Assembly: GCF_014696675.1 (NCBI RefSeq)
Contig: NZ_JACJQN010000006.1
Coordinates: 62,001-126,000, forward strand
Source: Phormidium tenue FACHB-1052
GTDB lineage: Bacteria > Cyanobacteriota > Cyanobacteriia > Phormidesmidales > Phormidesmidaceae
Length of the DNA: 64,000 bases
Direction of reading: 5' to 3'
Positions 18,709 to 27,318 of this stretch are shown piece by piece. Under the pieces are notes generated by a model. It saw only the letters and a list, made by a program, of their open reading frames with translations, ran no database searches and was not told the origin of the DNA. Position 1 is the first letter of the stretch. Each line of letters starts with the position of its first letter. Position numbers and translations under genes: made by a program.

Positions 18709-19338
18709 ATGGTTCAAGCTGCCTCTCAACCCCTCACGTTTGAACAGTTTTTAGAGCGGTACCCTGAAGACGGTGGTCGCTACGAGCTGCGCCATGGAGT
18801 CATCCTAGAAATGCGCCCTATCGGTGCTCATGAAGAAGTGATTAGCCTAGTGCGGAGAAAGCTCGATTTCGAAATTGAGCGCCTGGGTTTGCCCTACTTC
18901 ATTCCTCAGTCCTGTTTGGTCAAGCCATTGCAGGAAGGGGAGGGCTACCTGCCCGACATCATTGTGCTCGATCAGTCCAAGGTCAAAACCGACCCCTATT
19001 GGAAGAGGCATTCCAGTATTTCAACCGGGGATTCTGTGCGGTTGGTGGTAGAAGTTGTGAGCACAAATTGGCAGGATGATTACCTGACGAAACTAGCCGA
19101 ATATGAAAAGCTGGGCATTCCGGAGTACTGGATTGTGGACTACCGTGCCCTGGGCGGCGTGCGGTTTATTGGCTCTCCTAAGGTGCCAACGGTGTGGATG
19201 TATCGACGCCTAGGGGAGGAATATGAAGCGGGCCAGGCTTTTCGTCCCGGTCAGACGCTGACGTCTCCAACATTTTCAGAACTGGCGCTGACCGTAGACC
19301 AAATTTTCGAAGTGGGGCAAGCCGCAGACCTGACCTAA
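18709..19338 (+). CDS. Uma2-family putative endonuclease (DUF820)
   Basis: 209 residues. Uma2 proteins are PD-(D/E)XK nuclease-fold proteins greatly expanded in cyanobacteria; their function is poorly known. Visible landmarks: the N-terminal TFEQFLERYPEDGGRYELRHG, the catalytic Asp in YLPDIIVLD, the acidic strand VVEVVS and the Lys of YLTKLAEYEKLGI, ending with EYWIVD. It stands 32 bp after hflX with a purine-rich ribosome-binding site (GGTGAGG). Confidence 0.88.
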   Translation: MVQAASQPLTFEQFLERYPEDGGRYELRHGVILEMRPIGAHEEVISLVRRKLDFEIERLGLPYFIPQSCLVKPLQEGEGYLPDIIVLDQSKVKTDPYWKRHSSISTGDSVRLVVEVVSTNWQDDYLTKLAEYEKLGIPEYWIVDYRALGGVRFIGSPKVPTVWMYRRLGEEYEAGQAFRPGQTLTSPTFSELALTVDQIFEVGQAADLT

Positions 19339-19481
19339 AGTGTCTACAGTCCCGGCAGCAGTAGCGCTGGCTAGATAGCTCAGCCTGTAGGAATCTGACA
19401 AGCTAATGCGCTACCTGGCTCGCCATTGCCACTTCAAAATTGCTATCTTCAGCTTGGCCTAATCACCGTGGCGATGGTGGT

Positions 19482-20531
19482 ATGGCTAGGTCAATTGAGA
19501 TCGTGCAGGGGAATGAGCCGGTGCCAAACCAAACTATCAAACGCAGCATTCGCCGCTATGAATCCGAGCAGGACTGGTTCAAGCTGCTGTTTCGCGTGCG
19601 GGGGTCGGTGATCCCGGCGGTGATGCCCCGAGTACTGCTGTGCGCCACCTTCGCCCTAGGCATTTTGTTGCTATACAGTCGGGGCTGGCCGGTGGCGTCG
19701 CCCATTTTGGGGTCGCTGGTGCCCAGCCTGGTGCTGGGTCTGCTGCTGGTGTTTCGCACCAACACCTCCTACGAGCGGTTTTGGGAGGGGCGCAAGCTCT
19801 GGGGCAGCGTGGTAAATCTGACCCGCAACCTGGCCCGGCAGATGTGGGTGGCGATCGAGACGCCCCAGCTAGAAGATTATGAGGCCAAAATCGCCGCCGT
19901 GCGCTTGCTGCCCGCCTTTGCGATCGCCATGAAACTGCACCTGCGCGGCGAGCCCCCCGACGCCGAACTGGCCAGCCGGCTCACCGCCGACCAGTTTGCC
20001 AAACTGCGGCAGATGAACAACCCGCCCTTGGAAATTGCCTTTTGGGTGGCCGACTACCTGCAAACCCAGCAGGCCCGGGGCACCCTCAACACCCACCAGC
20101 TCACCTACTGCCTGGAAACACTGGATGACCTGGTGGATGCCCTGGGGGGCTGCGAGCGCATTCTCAAAACGCCCATGCCGGTGGCCTACAGCATTCACCT
20201 AAAGCAATTACTAATGCTCTACTGCCTGGCGCTGCCCTTTCAAATGGTAGATTCGGTGGGCTGGGGTACGCCCTTTTTGGTGGGGCTAATCAGCTTTGCG
20301 GTGTTTGGCATCGAGGAGATCGGCATTGAGATTGAAAACCCCTTTGGCCACGACCCTAATGATCTGCCCCTCGACACCATCTGCCGCACTATGCAGCAAA
20401 ATATTGAGGATTTGATCTCGCTGGTGCCGGGAGTGGGGCGATCGCCAAACGTCCCCGTTGGGGAATCGCCTCAGACTTCTCGCTCCGCTTTGCAAACGGA
20501 AGAGGTCACGCCGCGATCGCCTACGATTTAG
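19482..20531 (+). CDS. bestrophin-family anion channel (UPF0187/VCCN1-like)
   Basis: 349 residues from the ATG at 19482. Four or so membrane segments (around 45-85 and 225-275) and the signature RTNTSYERFWEGRKLWG identify the family. Bacterial and plant thylakoid bestrophins are pentameric anion channels; thylakoid members tune proton-motive force or bicarbonate supply (inference for this one). The C-terminal ~30 residues are Ser/Pro/Thr-rich and non-conserved. An insertion sequence begins 5 bp after its stop, but the coding sequence appears complete. Confidence 0.88.
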   Translation: MARSIEIVQGNEPVPNQTIKRSIRRYESEQDWFKLLFRVRGSVIPAVMPRVLLCATFALGILLLYSRGWPVASPILGSLVPSLVLGLLLVFRTNTSYERFWEGRKLWGSVVNLTRNLARQMWVAIETPQLEDYEAKIAAVRLLPAFAIAMKLHLRGEPPDAELASRLTADQFAKLRQMNNPPLEIAFWVADYLQTQQARGTLNTHQLTYCLETLDDLVDALGGCERILKTPMPVAYSIHLKQLLMLYCLALPFQMVDSVGWGTPFLVGLISFAVFGIEEIGIEIENPFGHDPNDLPLDTICRTMQQNIEDLISLVPGVGRSPNVPVGESPQTSRSALQTEEVTPRSPTI

Positions 20532-20536
20532 CCCTA

Positions 20537-21366
20537 GGGCGTGTCATCAATTAGATAAAGTGGGACAGTAGTCTATTGCCTCAGAGTTCGAATGACGACC
20601 CGACGCTATGCGCTGCGCGATGATCAATGGGAACGCATCAAGGATTTACTGCCGGGACGCGAAGGTGCAGTCGGGGTCACAGCAACCAATAATCGACTGT
20701 TCGTTGAAGCGGTGCTGTATCGGTATCGAGCGGGCATTCCTTGGCGCGACCTGCCAGAGCGCTTCGGTCAGTTTCGCAAGATTCACACTCGCTTTCGGCG
20801 CTGGGCCAAGACGGGGGTGTGGGAGCGAGTGTTTCAGGCGCTCGCTGCCGACGCCGACAACGAGTACGCGATGATTGACGCCACCATTGTACGAGCCCAC
20901 CAACATAGTGCTGGGGCAAAGGGGGGGATGCCGACGCCCAGGCCATCGGTCGCAGCAACGGCGGATTGAGCACCAAGATTCATGCCACGGTCGATGCGCT
21001 GGGCAATCCGACCGGCTTTCACCTCACCCCCGGACAGAAGTGTAACCTCGATGGGGCCGATGTACTGCTAGAGGACATCACCACCGATACGGTCCTGGCT
21101 GACAAGGCCTATGACGCCGACCAACGGGTGATTGAGCGATTGAAGCAACAGGGCAAAACGGCCGTCATTCCGCCCAAACGTAACCGTAGGACTCCGCGTG
21201 ACTACGACCGTGAGTTGTATAAAGCCCGGCATCTGATTGAGAATTTCTTTGCCAAGCTCAAGCAGTATCGAGCCATTGCCACTCGCTACGACAAGCTGGC
21301 TGAGACCTTTCTCAGTGCGATTTATAATGGCGGCTTCCATTATCTGGCTTATTTGATGACACGCCC
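20537..21366 (+). mobile_element. IS5-family (IS427 group) insertion sequence, 830 bp, apparently intact
   Basis: Perfect 14-bp terminal inverted repeats, GGGCGTGTCATCAA at the left and TTGATGACACGCCC at the right. The flanks read CTA before and TAG after, consistent with insertion into CTAG and duplication of TA. It contains two overlapping transposase frames joined at a slippery A3G7 run. It inserted between the bestrophin and HpsJ-like genes without cutting either. Both ends and the DDE residues are intact, so it may be mobile. Confidence 0.93.
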
Positions 21367-21433
21367 TAGAGCCTTTAGTACTCTATTAGATAGCTATAGC
21401 GCCCTATTTATACCGTTTTTCTCATCTTTTTAG
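20592..21433 (+). CDS. IS5/IS427-type transposase, made by programmed -1 frameshift
   Basis: Frame A (20592-20969) holds the DUF4096-like N-terminal domain (LRDDQWERIKDLLPG, GIPWRDLPERFG) and the first catalytic Asp (IDATIVRAH). Frame B (opening before 20966, ending 21433) holds the second Asp (VLADKAYDAD) and the Glu (HLIENFFAKLK). The frames join at AAAGGGGGGG (20918-20927): a -1 slip turns GGG-GGG-ATG into GGG-GGG-GAT and continues into GDADAQAIGRS, the normal family sequence. Frame B has no stop inside the element and runs about 22 residues into host DNA. Confidence 0.92.
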
Positions 21434-22043
21434 TGCTGCGCCCGGCAATTCGACCCTTGGCACCCATTGCCAAGCGACCCAGACTGAGTAAACCAATGCC
21501 CACTACGGCAAAATTGCTCGTACTGGCTATCCCGCTTTTGGTAATCGTAGTCTTTGCGTTTTGCTTTAAAGTTTCAGCCTGGGTATCGATCGCTCGAAGG
21601 GCATTGGCAAAGTCGTCTTCAGAAGCATTACCTCCAACCTCTGGATTAGAGCGGCTAGCTTCTACCTGAGTTTGCAGTTGTATAGCCTGGTTGCCAATAT
21701 CGTCAATTGCCTGGGAGTGCAGCGAAAAGCTGTCGCGCACAACTAGCATACAAATTAGCAAAAAGAGCGTTCCAAGTCCCAGGGCTAGAAAGCCGAGGGG
21801 CTTGCGCAGATTTTGATTTTCCCAGGCGCTATAGATGAGTAGGCCAATGCCAATCAGCAACACAATACTGCGATCGCCCATCTGTTGCAGCAGCCCCACC
21901 CGCCAAGCCGTACCCGATCCCAACGGGAAGGTGAGAGCTGTCATGTCGACAATAAAACCAAACGCACAGGTTAGACCTACCACACGGGCAATTGCTTGAC
22001 CGCTGAGAGAAGGTGAAGAAAGCGGATTTGAAGCACCAACCAT
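21408..22043 (-). CDS. HpsJ-like membrane protein, copy 1
   Basis: 211 residues from the ATG at 22043. Four predicted transmembrane helices: one near the N-terminus, two in the middle (VLLIGIGLLIYSAW, LGTLFLLICMLVV) and one near the C-terminus (FAVVGIGLLSLGRLAMG), with a soluble coiled region (~105-165, Gln/Glu/Ala-rich) between the third and fourth. This matches the HpsJ family linked to hormogonium polysaccharide in Nostoc. It is a paralogue of the protein at 27319-27927: both share a WR(V/I)G(L/F)(L/M)QQ motif and a C-terminal (G)LL(A/S)LGR(L/V)A. Its last 26 bases overlap the transposase read-through tail. Confidence 0.78.
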   Translation of the reverse strand: MVGASNPLSSPSLSGQAIARVVGLTCAFGFIVDMTALTFPLGSGTAWRVGLLQQMGDRSIVLLIGIGLLIYSAWENQNLRKPLGFLALGLGTLFLLICMLVVRDSFSLHSQAIDDIGNQAIQLQTQVEASRSNPEVGGNASEDDFANALRAIDTQAETLKQNAKTTITKSGIASTSNFAVVGIGLLSLGRLAMGAKGRIAGRSTKKMRKTV

Positions 22044-22206
22044 AGATAAAACTCCAGATCTATAAATGCTTAGTTCAGGGTGGAGCGATCGCACACCACC
22101 GCCAGGGCACGAGCTTACTCCAACCCTATTCAGGAGATGATCGTGGTTTCCGCTCGGTTTGATTTAACTTCACTAGATGTTCATAGGTAGGCCGCCCTGC
22201 TCACCA

Positions 22207-22232
22207 AAGCCCCAACCGTACGGCCGGGGCTT
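22207..22232 (-). terminator. GC-rich hairpin after the DUF4347 protein gene
   Basis: AAGCCCC ... GGGGCTT with a nested CCGTACGG palindrome, about 30 bp past the stop at 22261. The T tract on the minus strand is only three bases, so termination may be partial, allowing read-through into the HpsJ-like gene. Confidence 0.5.
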
Positions 22233-22260
22233 GACAGCTTACTAGATCAAGATCGTCGCT

Positions 22261-24828
22261 TTAAGCAAAGTAATTGGTCACAGTTAAAGTCCCAGCGGTA
22301 GAATCACTCCCGGCCATCCTTATACCTGTAACTTCAGCCACCAAGTCGGTGTCTTTGGAAAAGGCAGCGGTGCCATTATTGGCTGAGAGAAACGTGCGGG
22401 TTCCCCATCGAAAAAACACCGCTTGGTTAGCCGCCATAGCTTGTGCGCCACTAGAGGCTTGATTTTTATCTTGGTAAGCAGCTAGAGCGGCCTGCTCTAG
22501 GGTGGTGCCATTCTTCAAGCCAGCATTGAATAGGCCCGATGGCCGCTCAGAGATGAGCAAATTGTTGTTGTAGTCGAGCTGAATGCGATCGCCCTGGGTG
22601 GCATCAAAACTCACAATCAGATCCAGCGCCGCCAAGGTTGACTGGCTAAAAGCTTCGGATTGCGAGCGCCCAGTATAGACAATGCGATCGGCTCCAGTAC
22701 CGCCGGTTAGAGTGTCAGCTCCGCGCAATCCTAAAAGGGTGTCGTTGCCGCTGCTTCCAGAAAAGCTATTGATCGCTGAAGTGCCTAAAAGAACGTCGTT
22801 TCCGGAACCGCCTGTGGTCGGTAACCCGCCACGCTCAAAAGCTCCAACATCGGGCATAGAGTCACGGGTAAACTGCCGCTGGTCTTGGGTGGGCACCCCA
22901 GTGCCTTTCACTCCAGTGTTGATCGCTGGGCTGCCGGACAGCAGTGGATGTACCAGGTCATTGCCAATTTTCATTAGCGGACCCAGCAGTGGATCGACAA
23001 TACGGCTGTTAGCAGCCACACGCGGGCCAGAATTTACCGGCGTTGGAAACTCAATATTGCCGCCACCATCTCGGGGGGTGTAACCCACTTGGTTCTGCCG
23101 TGTATCGACTGCCCTGTTAAAAGCAACAATCGAATTGCGCAGGGTAATTGAGTCCTTATTGCCGCTGTTCATCCACAGCGCCCCGTTAGCCCGCCCGGCA
23201 TAGTTGTTAACAATGGTGGAATTCACAATGTTGACTGGGGCTGCTGCGTCAGTATTGAGGAACATCGCACCACCCGCATCACTGGTTACTCGATTGCTCG
23301 AAAAAGTCGAGTTAGTAATGTTGACGGGTAGTTTAGTTTGTACCCACAAACCACCTCCCTGTCCATCAGCCAGGTTATTCGCCACCGAAATGTTTTGCAG
23401 CGTAATACTGCCGCCGTTGGCTTCAATGCCTCCACCACGAGCCAAGTTTCTGGCGCTGCGAGTAACCGAATTATTGAGCAGAGTGCTATCTTTTACGATC
23501 AGCTTTTCGTTACCGTAGCTCCAAGCATAGATTGCCCCACCACCACCTGTAGCTTTGTTGGATTCAAAGAGGCTGTCTTGAATTAGTAGCGGGGTTCCTT
23601 GGGTGGTACTGGTGCCACCAGGGCCAGCACCATCACCAAAGATAGCGCCTCCTCCATCGCCAATAGCAGTGTTGTTGAGGAAGGTAGATTTCGTAACTGT
23701 TGTTGGGCTAGATAAGTTGTAAATGGCGCCGCCGTTAAAGCCCTTATTATTGGTAAAGCGAGAGTTTTCGACCATTAAAAACGATGCTTCTCCAACTCCT
23801 CCTGAACCATTGGTAGAAATTGCTCCACCGCTGAAGCCATTGTTAACGCGACTTCCGTCATTATCAGTAAAGCTACAGTCAATCACTTTGGCCTCAACCC
23901 CCGCCCAAAGCATTAGTCCGCCGCTGCGATCGGCTTTGTTGTTGTTGAGTTGGCAACCCATAAGGGTAATGCCACCATAGTTAGCCACACTCACCCCGCC
24001 CCCTGCGCCTCCAGCGGGTGCGTTGCCGTTGGCAATGATCAAGTTTTTGAAGGTGGCCGTCACTGGGTTGTTTGAGCTTCCTACCTGAAACACTCGGCTG
24101 CGGTTGTTGCCGCTAATGGTGAGATTTGCAACCTCAGTGGCATCGATAGTGAGGTTGCGGCCCAGGTACAGCTCACCACTGGTGAGAGTAATAGTTTTGT
24201 TGGCCAAGGTCGAGGCAAACTTAATTACACTGCCCGCTGGAGCTGAAGCAATGGCAGCCCGTAGAGACCCCGTGCCACTGTCGGCAGTACTGGTAACGGT
24301 GATGATATTGAGGTTGCTAGCATAGCTAGCTTGGGCCTCGGCGCTCAAAGCTATAGCTGTTTCGATGGAGCCGGTGACTAGCTCAAAATCCCAATCGCCC
24401 GAGTTGCCAGTGATATCGTCAGAAGCGGCGATATCTGCTTTTGTCAAATAGCTCAAGTGATCTAAAAAGCTTTTGCCGCTGGGTCCGAACCCTACGTTGC
24501 AGCCATACAACAAAATATCTGCTGTACTGGTCATGGCTTTTTGCCATTGGGTTAGGTAGCTGCTGTAGCTATCTAGATTGTTGCTGTTGAAATCAGTTGA
24601 ACCTAGCGTCAAACTGCCCGATTCACCATGGGAAATAATATGGATGCTTTCTAAGCCAGAGAATAATTCTAAGGCATTAGTAATTTGAGCTATGCCATTT
24701 TGGGCAGAGTCGAGGAAAATAACGCCTAGATTAGGGTCAATCCCCTCAAGCAACGTATCTGCATCAGCGATCGAGTCATCTACAAAAACAATACCTTTAA
24801 TCAAGCTAGGAACACTTTGAGTCGTCAT
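22261..24828 (-). CDS. large secreted DUF4347 / parallel beta-helix / RTX surface protein
   Basis: 855 residues from the ATG at 24828. Residues ~8-165 match DUF4347 (IVFVDDSIADADTLL, IHIISHGESGSL, ILLYGCNVG), usual at the N-terminus of giant cyanobacterial surface proteins. Residues ~175-620 are a right-handed parallel beta-helix (repeated Asn-rich turns such as NSRFTNNKG, NSTFSSNRV, NSTIVNNYA). Residues ~680-735 carry RTX-type calcium repeats (GNDVLLGT, GNDTLLGLRGADTLTGGTGADRI) and a FSKDTDLVAEVTGI tail. No N-terminal signal peptide and no PEP/PTPA motif: it is probably exported by a type I system (inference). Confidence 0.88.
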   Translation of the reverse strand: MTTQSVPSLIKGIVFVDDSIADADTLLEGIDPNLGVIFLDSAQNGIAQITNALELFSGLESIHIISHGESGSLTLGSTDFNSNNLDSYSSYLTQWQKAMTSTADILLYGCNVGFGPSGKSFLDHLSYLTKADIAASDDITGNSGDWDFELVTGSIETAIALSAEAQASYASNLNIITVTSTADSGTGSLRAAIASAPAGSVIKFASTLANKTITLTSGELYLGRNLTIDATEVANLTISGNNRSRVFQVGSSNNPVTATFKNLIIANGNAPAGGAGGGVSVANYGGITLMGCQLNNNKADRSGGLMLWAGVEAKVIDCSFTDNDGSRVNNGFSGGAISTNGSGGVGEASFLMVENSRFTNNKGFNGGAIYNLSSPTTVTKSTFLNNTAIGDGGGAIFGDGAGPGGTSTTQGTPLLIQDSLFESNKATGGGGAIYAWSYGNEKLIVKDSTLLNNSVTRSARNLARGGGIEANGGSITLQNISVANNLADGQGGGLWVQTKLPVNITNSTFSSNRVTSDAGGAMFLNTDAAAPVNIVNSTIVNNYAGRANGALWMNSGNKDSITLRNSIVAFNRAVDTRQNQVGYTPRDGGGNIEFPTPVNSGPRVAANSRIVDPLLGPLMKIGNDLVHPLLSGSPAINTGVKGTGVPTQDQRQFTRDSMPDVGAFERGGLPTTGGSGNDVLLGTSAINSFSGSSGNDTLLGLRGADTLTGGTGADRIVYTGRSQSEAFSQSTLAALDLIVSFDATQGDRIQLDYNNNLLISERPSGLFNAGLKNGTTLEQAALAAYQDKNQASSGAQAMAANQAVFFRWGTRTFLSANNGTAAFSKDTDLVAEVTGIRMAGSDSTAGTLTVTNYFA

Positions 24829-24874
24829 TTTTTTCCAACCTAAAGGGAATAAATGTCGCCTCAATGCCTGTTCT

Positions 24875-24900
24875 AAGCCTTAGAATCAGGTCTAAGGCTT
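24875..24900. promoter_or_regulatory. inverted repeat in the leader of the DUF4347 gene
   Basis: AAGCCTTAGA, a 6-base loop, TCTAAGGCTT: a perfect 10-bp inverted repeat about 47 bp upstream of the minus-strand ATG. It could be an operator or a leader hairpin. No T tract, so a simple terminator is less likely. Confidence 0.4.
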
Positions 24901-25295
24901 GTAAGTTAAATATGTCTCCAGTCTAGGGGGGTAATAATTCGCGTGGCTACAATCCAAAGCTTTAATCAGGTATCAGCCAGCGGTCATCTTTCAATTTTGC
25001 TCGAAGAAAGACTACCGGTTGATTTTCTAAAGACAAACCTACAGAACAAAGGCAAAGACGACAAACAGAGTTGGTAAATAAAAGCCCTGAAGTAATGCAC
25101 AATTAGCTGGGCAGGTTAGGTACGTTATTTATCAGTTACCCAGCTCTATTAACTCACTTACACTAACTTTACAAACTGCCATCGCCTTCCGTAAACCTAC
25201 TCAACAACTCTCATAAGCTGCTACTTCTAGGACGCTAAATACTACTGAAATGTTCCAAAACTTCGCGTTATAAAACCCCAAAAAACAGCAAGAAA

Positions 25296-25323
25296 AGCGC
25301 TATCTCTCGGGCGAGATAGCGCT
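25296..25323 (-). terminator. Rho-independent terminator of the PTPA-CTERM gene
   Basis: AGCGCTATCTC, a 6-base loop, GAGATAGCGCT. The minus-strand 3' side continues TTTTCTTGCTGTTTTTT, giving a T-rich run. It lies 37 bp after the stop codon at 25360. Confidence 0.82.
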
Positions 25324-25359
25324 CTTAGAATAAATCAGATGCAAAAGCTAAAGACGTTA

Positions 25360-26088
25360 TTATGCGCTCTCGCTTTCCCCTTGCTGACGCTTGCGCAGGG
25401 CCGCTACGCCCATGCCAATTAGCCCAGGCAGCAGTGCCGGAGTAGGAATAGACTCTGGAGTGGAGTAGAGGGTAGCGTGGGAGAAGGCGTTAACTGGACC
25501 GCCATTGCCATTGCCATTGCCATTGCCATTGCCGTTGCCATTGCCATTGCCATTGCCATTGCCATTGCCATTATTGATGAATCTGGCAGTTGTCCAGGTT
25601 CCAGCCTGAATTGTACCGTCAAAGTAGTTGAAGGCGAAGTTAGGTCCCGCTTTCATAGCAAGGACAAAGGGGCCATCAAAATTGCCGCTAGGCAAAAATT
25701 GGTTGATGACCTGCCATGTCCCTGATCTAGAGTCTCCTGGAGAACCATTATAGCCAATTGATAAATAGCCAGCCAAACCCTCATTCGCTACTGTGGAAGG
25801 AGCATTTACTTTAGCAATAAAGTCTTCCCCAGAATTAAGCCCACCATTGCCCCACGTGGTTGGATCAGCAACAGGATCTGGGTTGACGAAATTATTGAGG
25901 TCAGTCAAGAACTGCCGCAACTGGGTGAGATTGTCATTTCCGCTTTCCACGTTAGAGCAGTAAACGGCTCCTGAAAAATCACAACCTGTAGTTTGGATTG
26001 TGAATGCGTTTGCAGAATTGGTTTGCATCATGAAACCAGTTGCTACAGTCCCTACTGCAAGGGCACTGCTCAAAAGCTGTTTCTTCAT
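25360..26088 (-). CDS. PTPA-CTERM sorting-domain protein with (Asn-Gly)12 tract
   Basis: 242 residues from the ATG at 26088. A Sec signal peptide (MKKQLLSSALAVGTVATGF ... ANA) leads into a secreted domain of unknown fold with two early Cys (GCDF and VYCSN), then a 24-residue Asn-Gly repeat. The C-terminus is a sorting signal: IPTPALLPGLIG, hydrophobic helix, then RKR, matching the PTPA-CTERM variant of PEP-CTERM. The exosortase gene lies about 200 bp upstream on the same strand, so this is its probable substrate. No clear Shine-Dalgarno sequence. An in-frame TTG at 26115 is a weaker start. Confidence 0.88.
   Translation of the reverse strand: MKKQLLSSALAVGTVATGFMMQTNSANAFTIQTTGCDFSGAVYCSNVESGNDNLTQLRQFLTDLNNFVNPDPVADPTTWGNGGLNSGEDFIAKVNAPSTVANEGLAGYLSIGYNGSPGDSRSGTWQVINQFLPSGNFDGPFVLAMKAGPNFAFNYFDGTIQAGTWTTARFINNGNGNGNGNGNGNGNGNGNGNGNGGPVNAFSHATLYSTPESIPTPALLPGLIGMGVAALRKRQQGESESA
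25501..25572. repeat. hexanucleotide microsatellite, 12 x GCCATT
   Basis: Twelve direct 6-bp units, eleven identical and one GCCGTT. Read on the minus strand each unit is AATGGC, coding Asn-Gly in the PTPA-CTERM protein. Because the unit is a multiple of three, copy-number changes alter protein length without breaking the frame. Confidence 0.97.
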
Positions 26089-26291
26089 AAAAGGTGTAAA
26101 TTCAATGAACGACAATAGACTGTGGTAGTGTCCCTCATTTCTAGAGCGTAGAGCTCATAAAAATCAACTAGTAGAAGGCTCAATTTTCTGTCCTTCATCA
26201 CTCAGTATAAATTGATCTAAGTGTAAATACCAGCATTAGACGAATATTTTATTGAGAACTTATAAAGCAGTAAAGAATCAATAGAAGGAAT

Positions 26292-27221
26292 TTAATTGTT
26301 TTTTTGACACTTTTTTGATCTTTCAACCAGTGCCATCATGACGTAGTAATAAATTGTTAATAATATACCGACGAAAATTTGCCCGCCCCAGAAGCCGTGC
26401 CAAAAATTAAACCACCACTCGCCCCAATACACATGAGCAATGGTCACTAACATTAAGCGAGGAATATTAAATACAAGTGAAATAACCATAGCAATGCCAA
26501 TAAGCATTACCATCTGGCGGGTCTTTTGCTTGTAGAGAATTCCCATAAAGAATCCGGTGGCGGCAATAGAAAGAGCCATGTCTAACCCATTACAGCCCCA
26601 GCCTACTTCTACAGCACCTTCGGGAAAGGTAATATAGACACCCTCCTGCACTGCCGGGAAACCAATGGCCCGCATAGCGGCGCTGCCCATCTCAGCCATC
26701 TTAATTTCTAAAAATTGGTAAGGAGTAAAAAAATCCCAGATAAAGCGAGAAATAAAACCAATGCGCGGGTACGTGGTGAGGCCAATCAATACCACAGGCA
26801 CCATAAACCGACTAAAAAAGCTAACTCCCCAGGCGCTGCAAGCAATGCCCGCTAAGATTACCAACCACAAAAATGCCTGAGGCCAAATTGCAAAGCGACA
26901 GAATGGAAACAGCACCGCTGCGCTTACAATTAACAATTGTCCTAGAAGACGATCTTCTTCAGAAGCTCTTAACGCTTTAAGAACAGAACGACGATTCCAC
27001 AGTTCAGCAGCGGCTAACCCCAACATACATAGCACTAAAAGCCAACCAACTTTGCCTTTGAGGGCTCTTGGTACTAAATAGCCCAGCCACACCGGCAGAT
27101 AAATCAGTCCGACTGTCAGTCCCAGTAGCACAATACGCCCATGGAAGTCTTTAGCTAAAGCAATTATCCAACCCCAAGCAGTTTGTAGGTGAGGTTTAAG
27201 GTTTAAGGTAGGGGCAGCCAT
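26292..27221 (-). CDS. cyanobacterial exosortase (cyanoexosortase, probably the PTPA-CTERM type)
   Basis: 309 residues from the ATG at 27221; a GTG at 27242 is possible. A polytopic membrane protein of about eight helices with the exosortase catalytic triad: Cys in GWGCNGLDM (C210), Arg in FNIPRLM (R255) and His in NFWHGFWG (H275). Exosortases are thought to be membrane transpeptidases that cut C-terminal sorting signals and attach the protein to the surface or EPS. The neighbouring PTPA-CTERM gene and two flanking HpsJ-like genes support the role. I recall named cyanoexosortase subtypes A, B and C but cannot assign one without a profile search. Confidence 0.9.
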   Translation of the reverse strand: MAAPTLNLKPHLQTAWGWIIALAKDFHGRIVLLGLTVGLIYLPVWLGYLVPRALKGKVGWLLVLCMLGLAAAELWNRRSVLKALRASEEDRLLGQLLIVSAAVLFPFCRFAIWPQAFLWLVILAGIACSAWGVSFFSRFMVPVVLIGLTTYPRIGFISRFIWDFFTPYQFLEIKMAEMGSAAMRAIGFPAVQEGVYITFPEGAVEVGWGCNGLDMALSIAATGFFMGILYKQKTRQMVMLIGIAMVISLVFNIPRLMLVTIAHVYWGEWWFNFWHGFWGGQIFVGILLTIYYYVMMALVERSKKCQKNN

Positions 27222-27318
27222 AGTTGTAGAAAGTAGCGTCACGATACTGTTGAAAAAGCTAGGCAGGAATAACTGCTGTCTACACCTCTACCTAGCTCTT
27301 TCGCATTTGTAGAGCCAC

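Larger units (their letters stand above)
24829..25359. other. 531-bp gene-free stretch between the DUF4347 and PTPA-CTERM genes
   Basis: No reading frame worth calling. It contains a perfect 10-bp inverted repeat close to the DUF4347 start (24875-24900) and the terminator of the upstream PTPA-CTERM gene (25296-25323). The DUF4347 gene therefore probably has its own promoter here. Confidence 0.6.

Noticed and set aside
20500-20536. Bestrophin truncated by the insertion sequence
   Set aside because: The stop codon lies before the left inverted repeat and the conserved domain is complete; only the tail is low-complexity.
20592-21433. Two separate transposase genes or a pseudogene
   Set aside because: The A3G7 slip site and the uninterrupted catalytic residues fit programmed frameshifting, as usual for this IS group.
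22261-24828. PEP/PTPA sorting signal in the DUF4347 protein
   Set aside because: The C-terminus has no PTP motif, no hydrophobic helix and no basic tail.
25501-25572. CRISPR or tandem-repeat array
   Set aside because: The repeat is a 6-bp unit without spacers, within a coding sequence.
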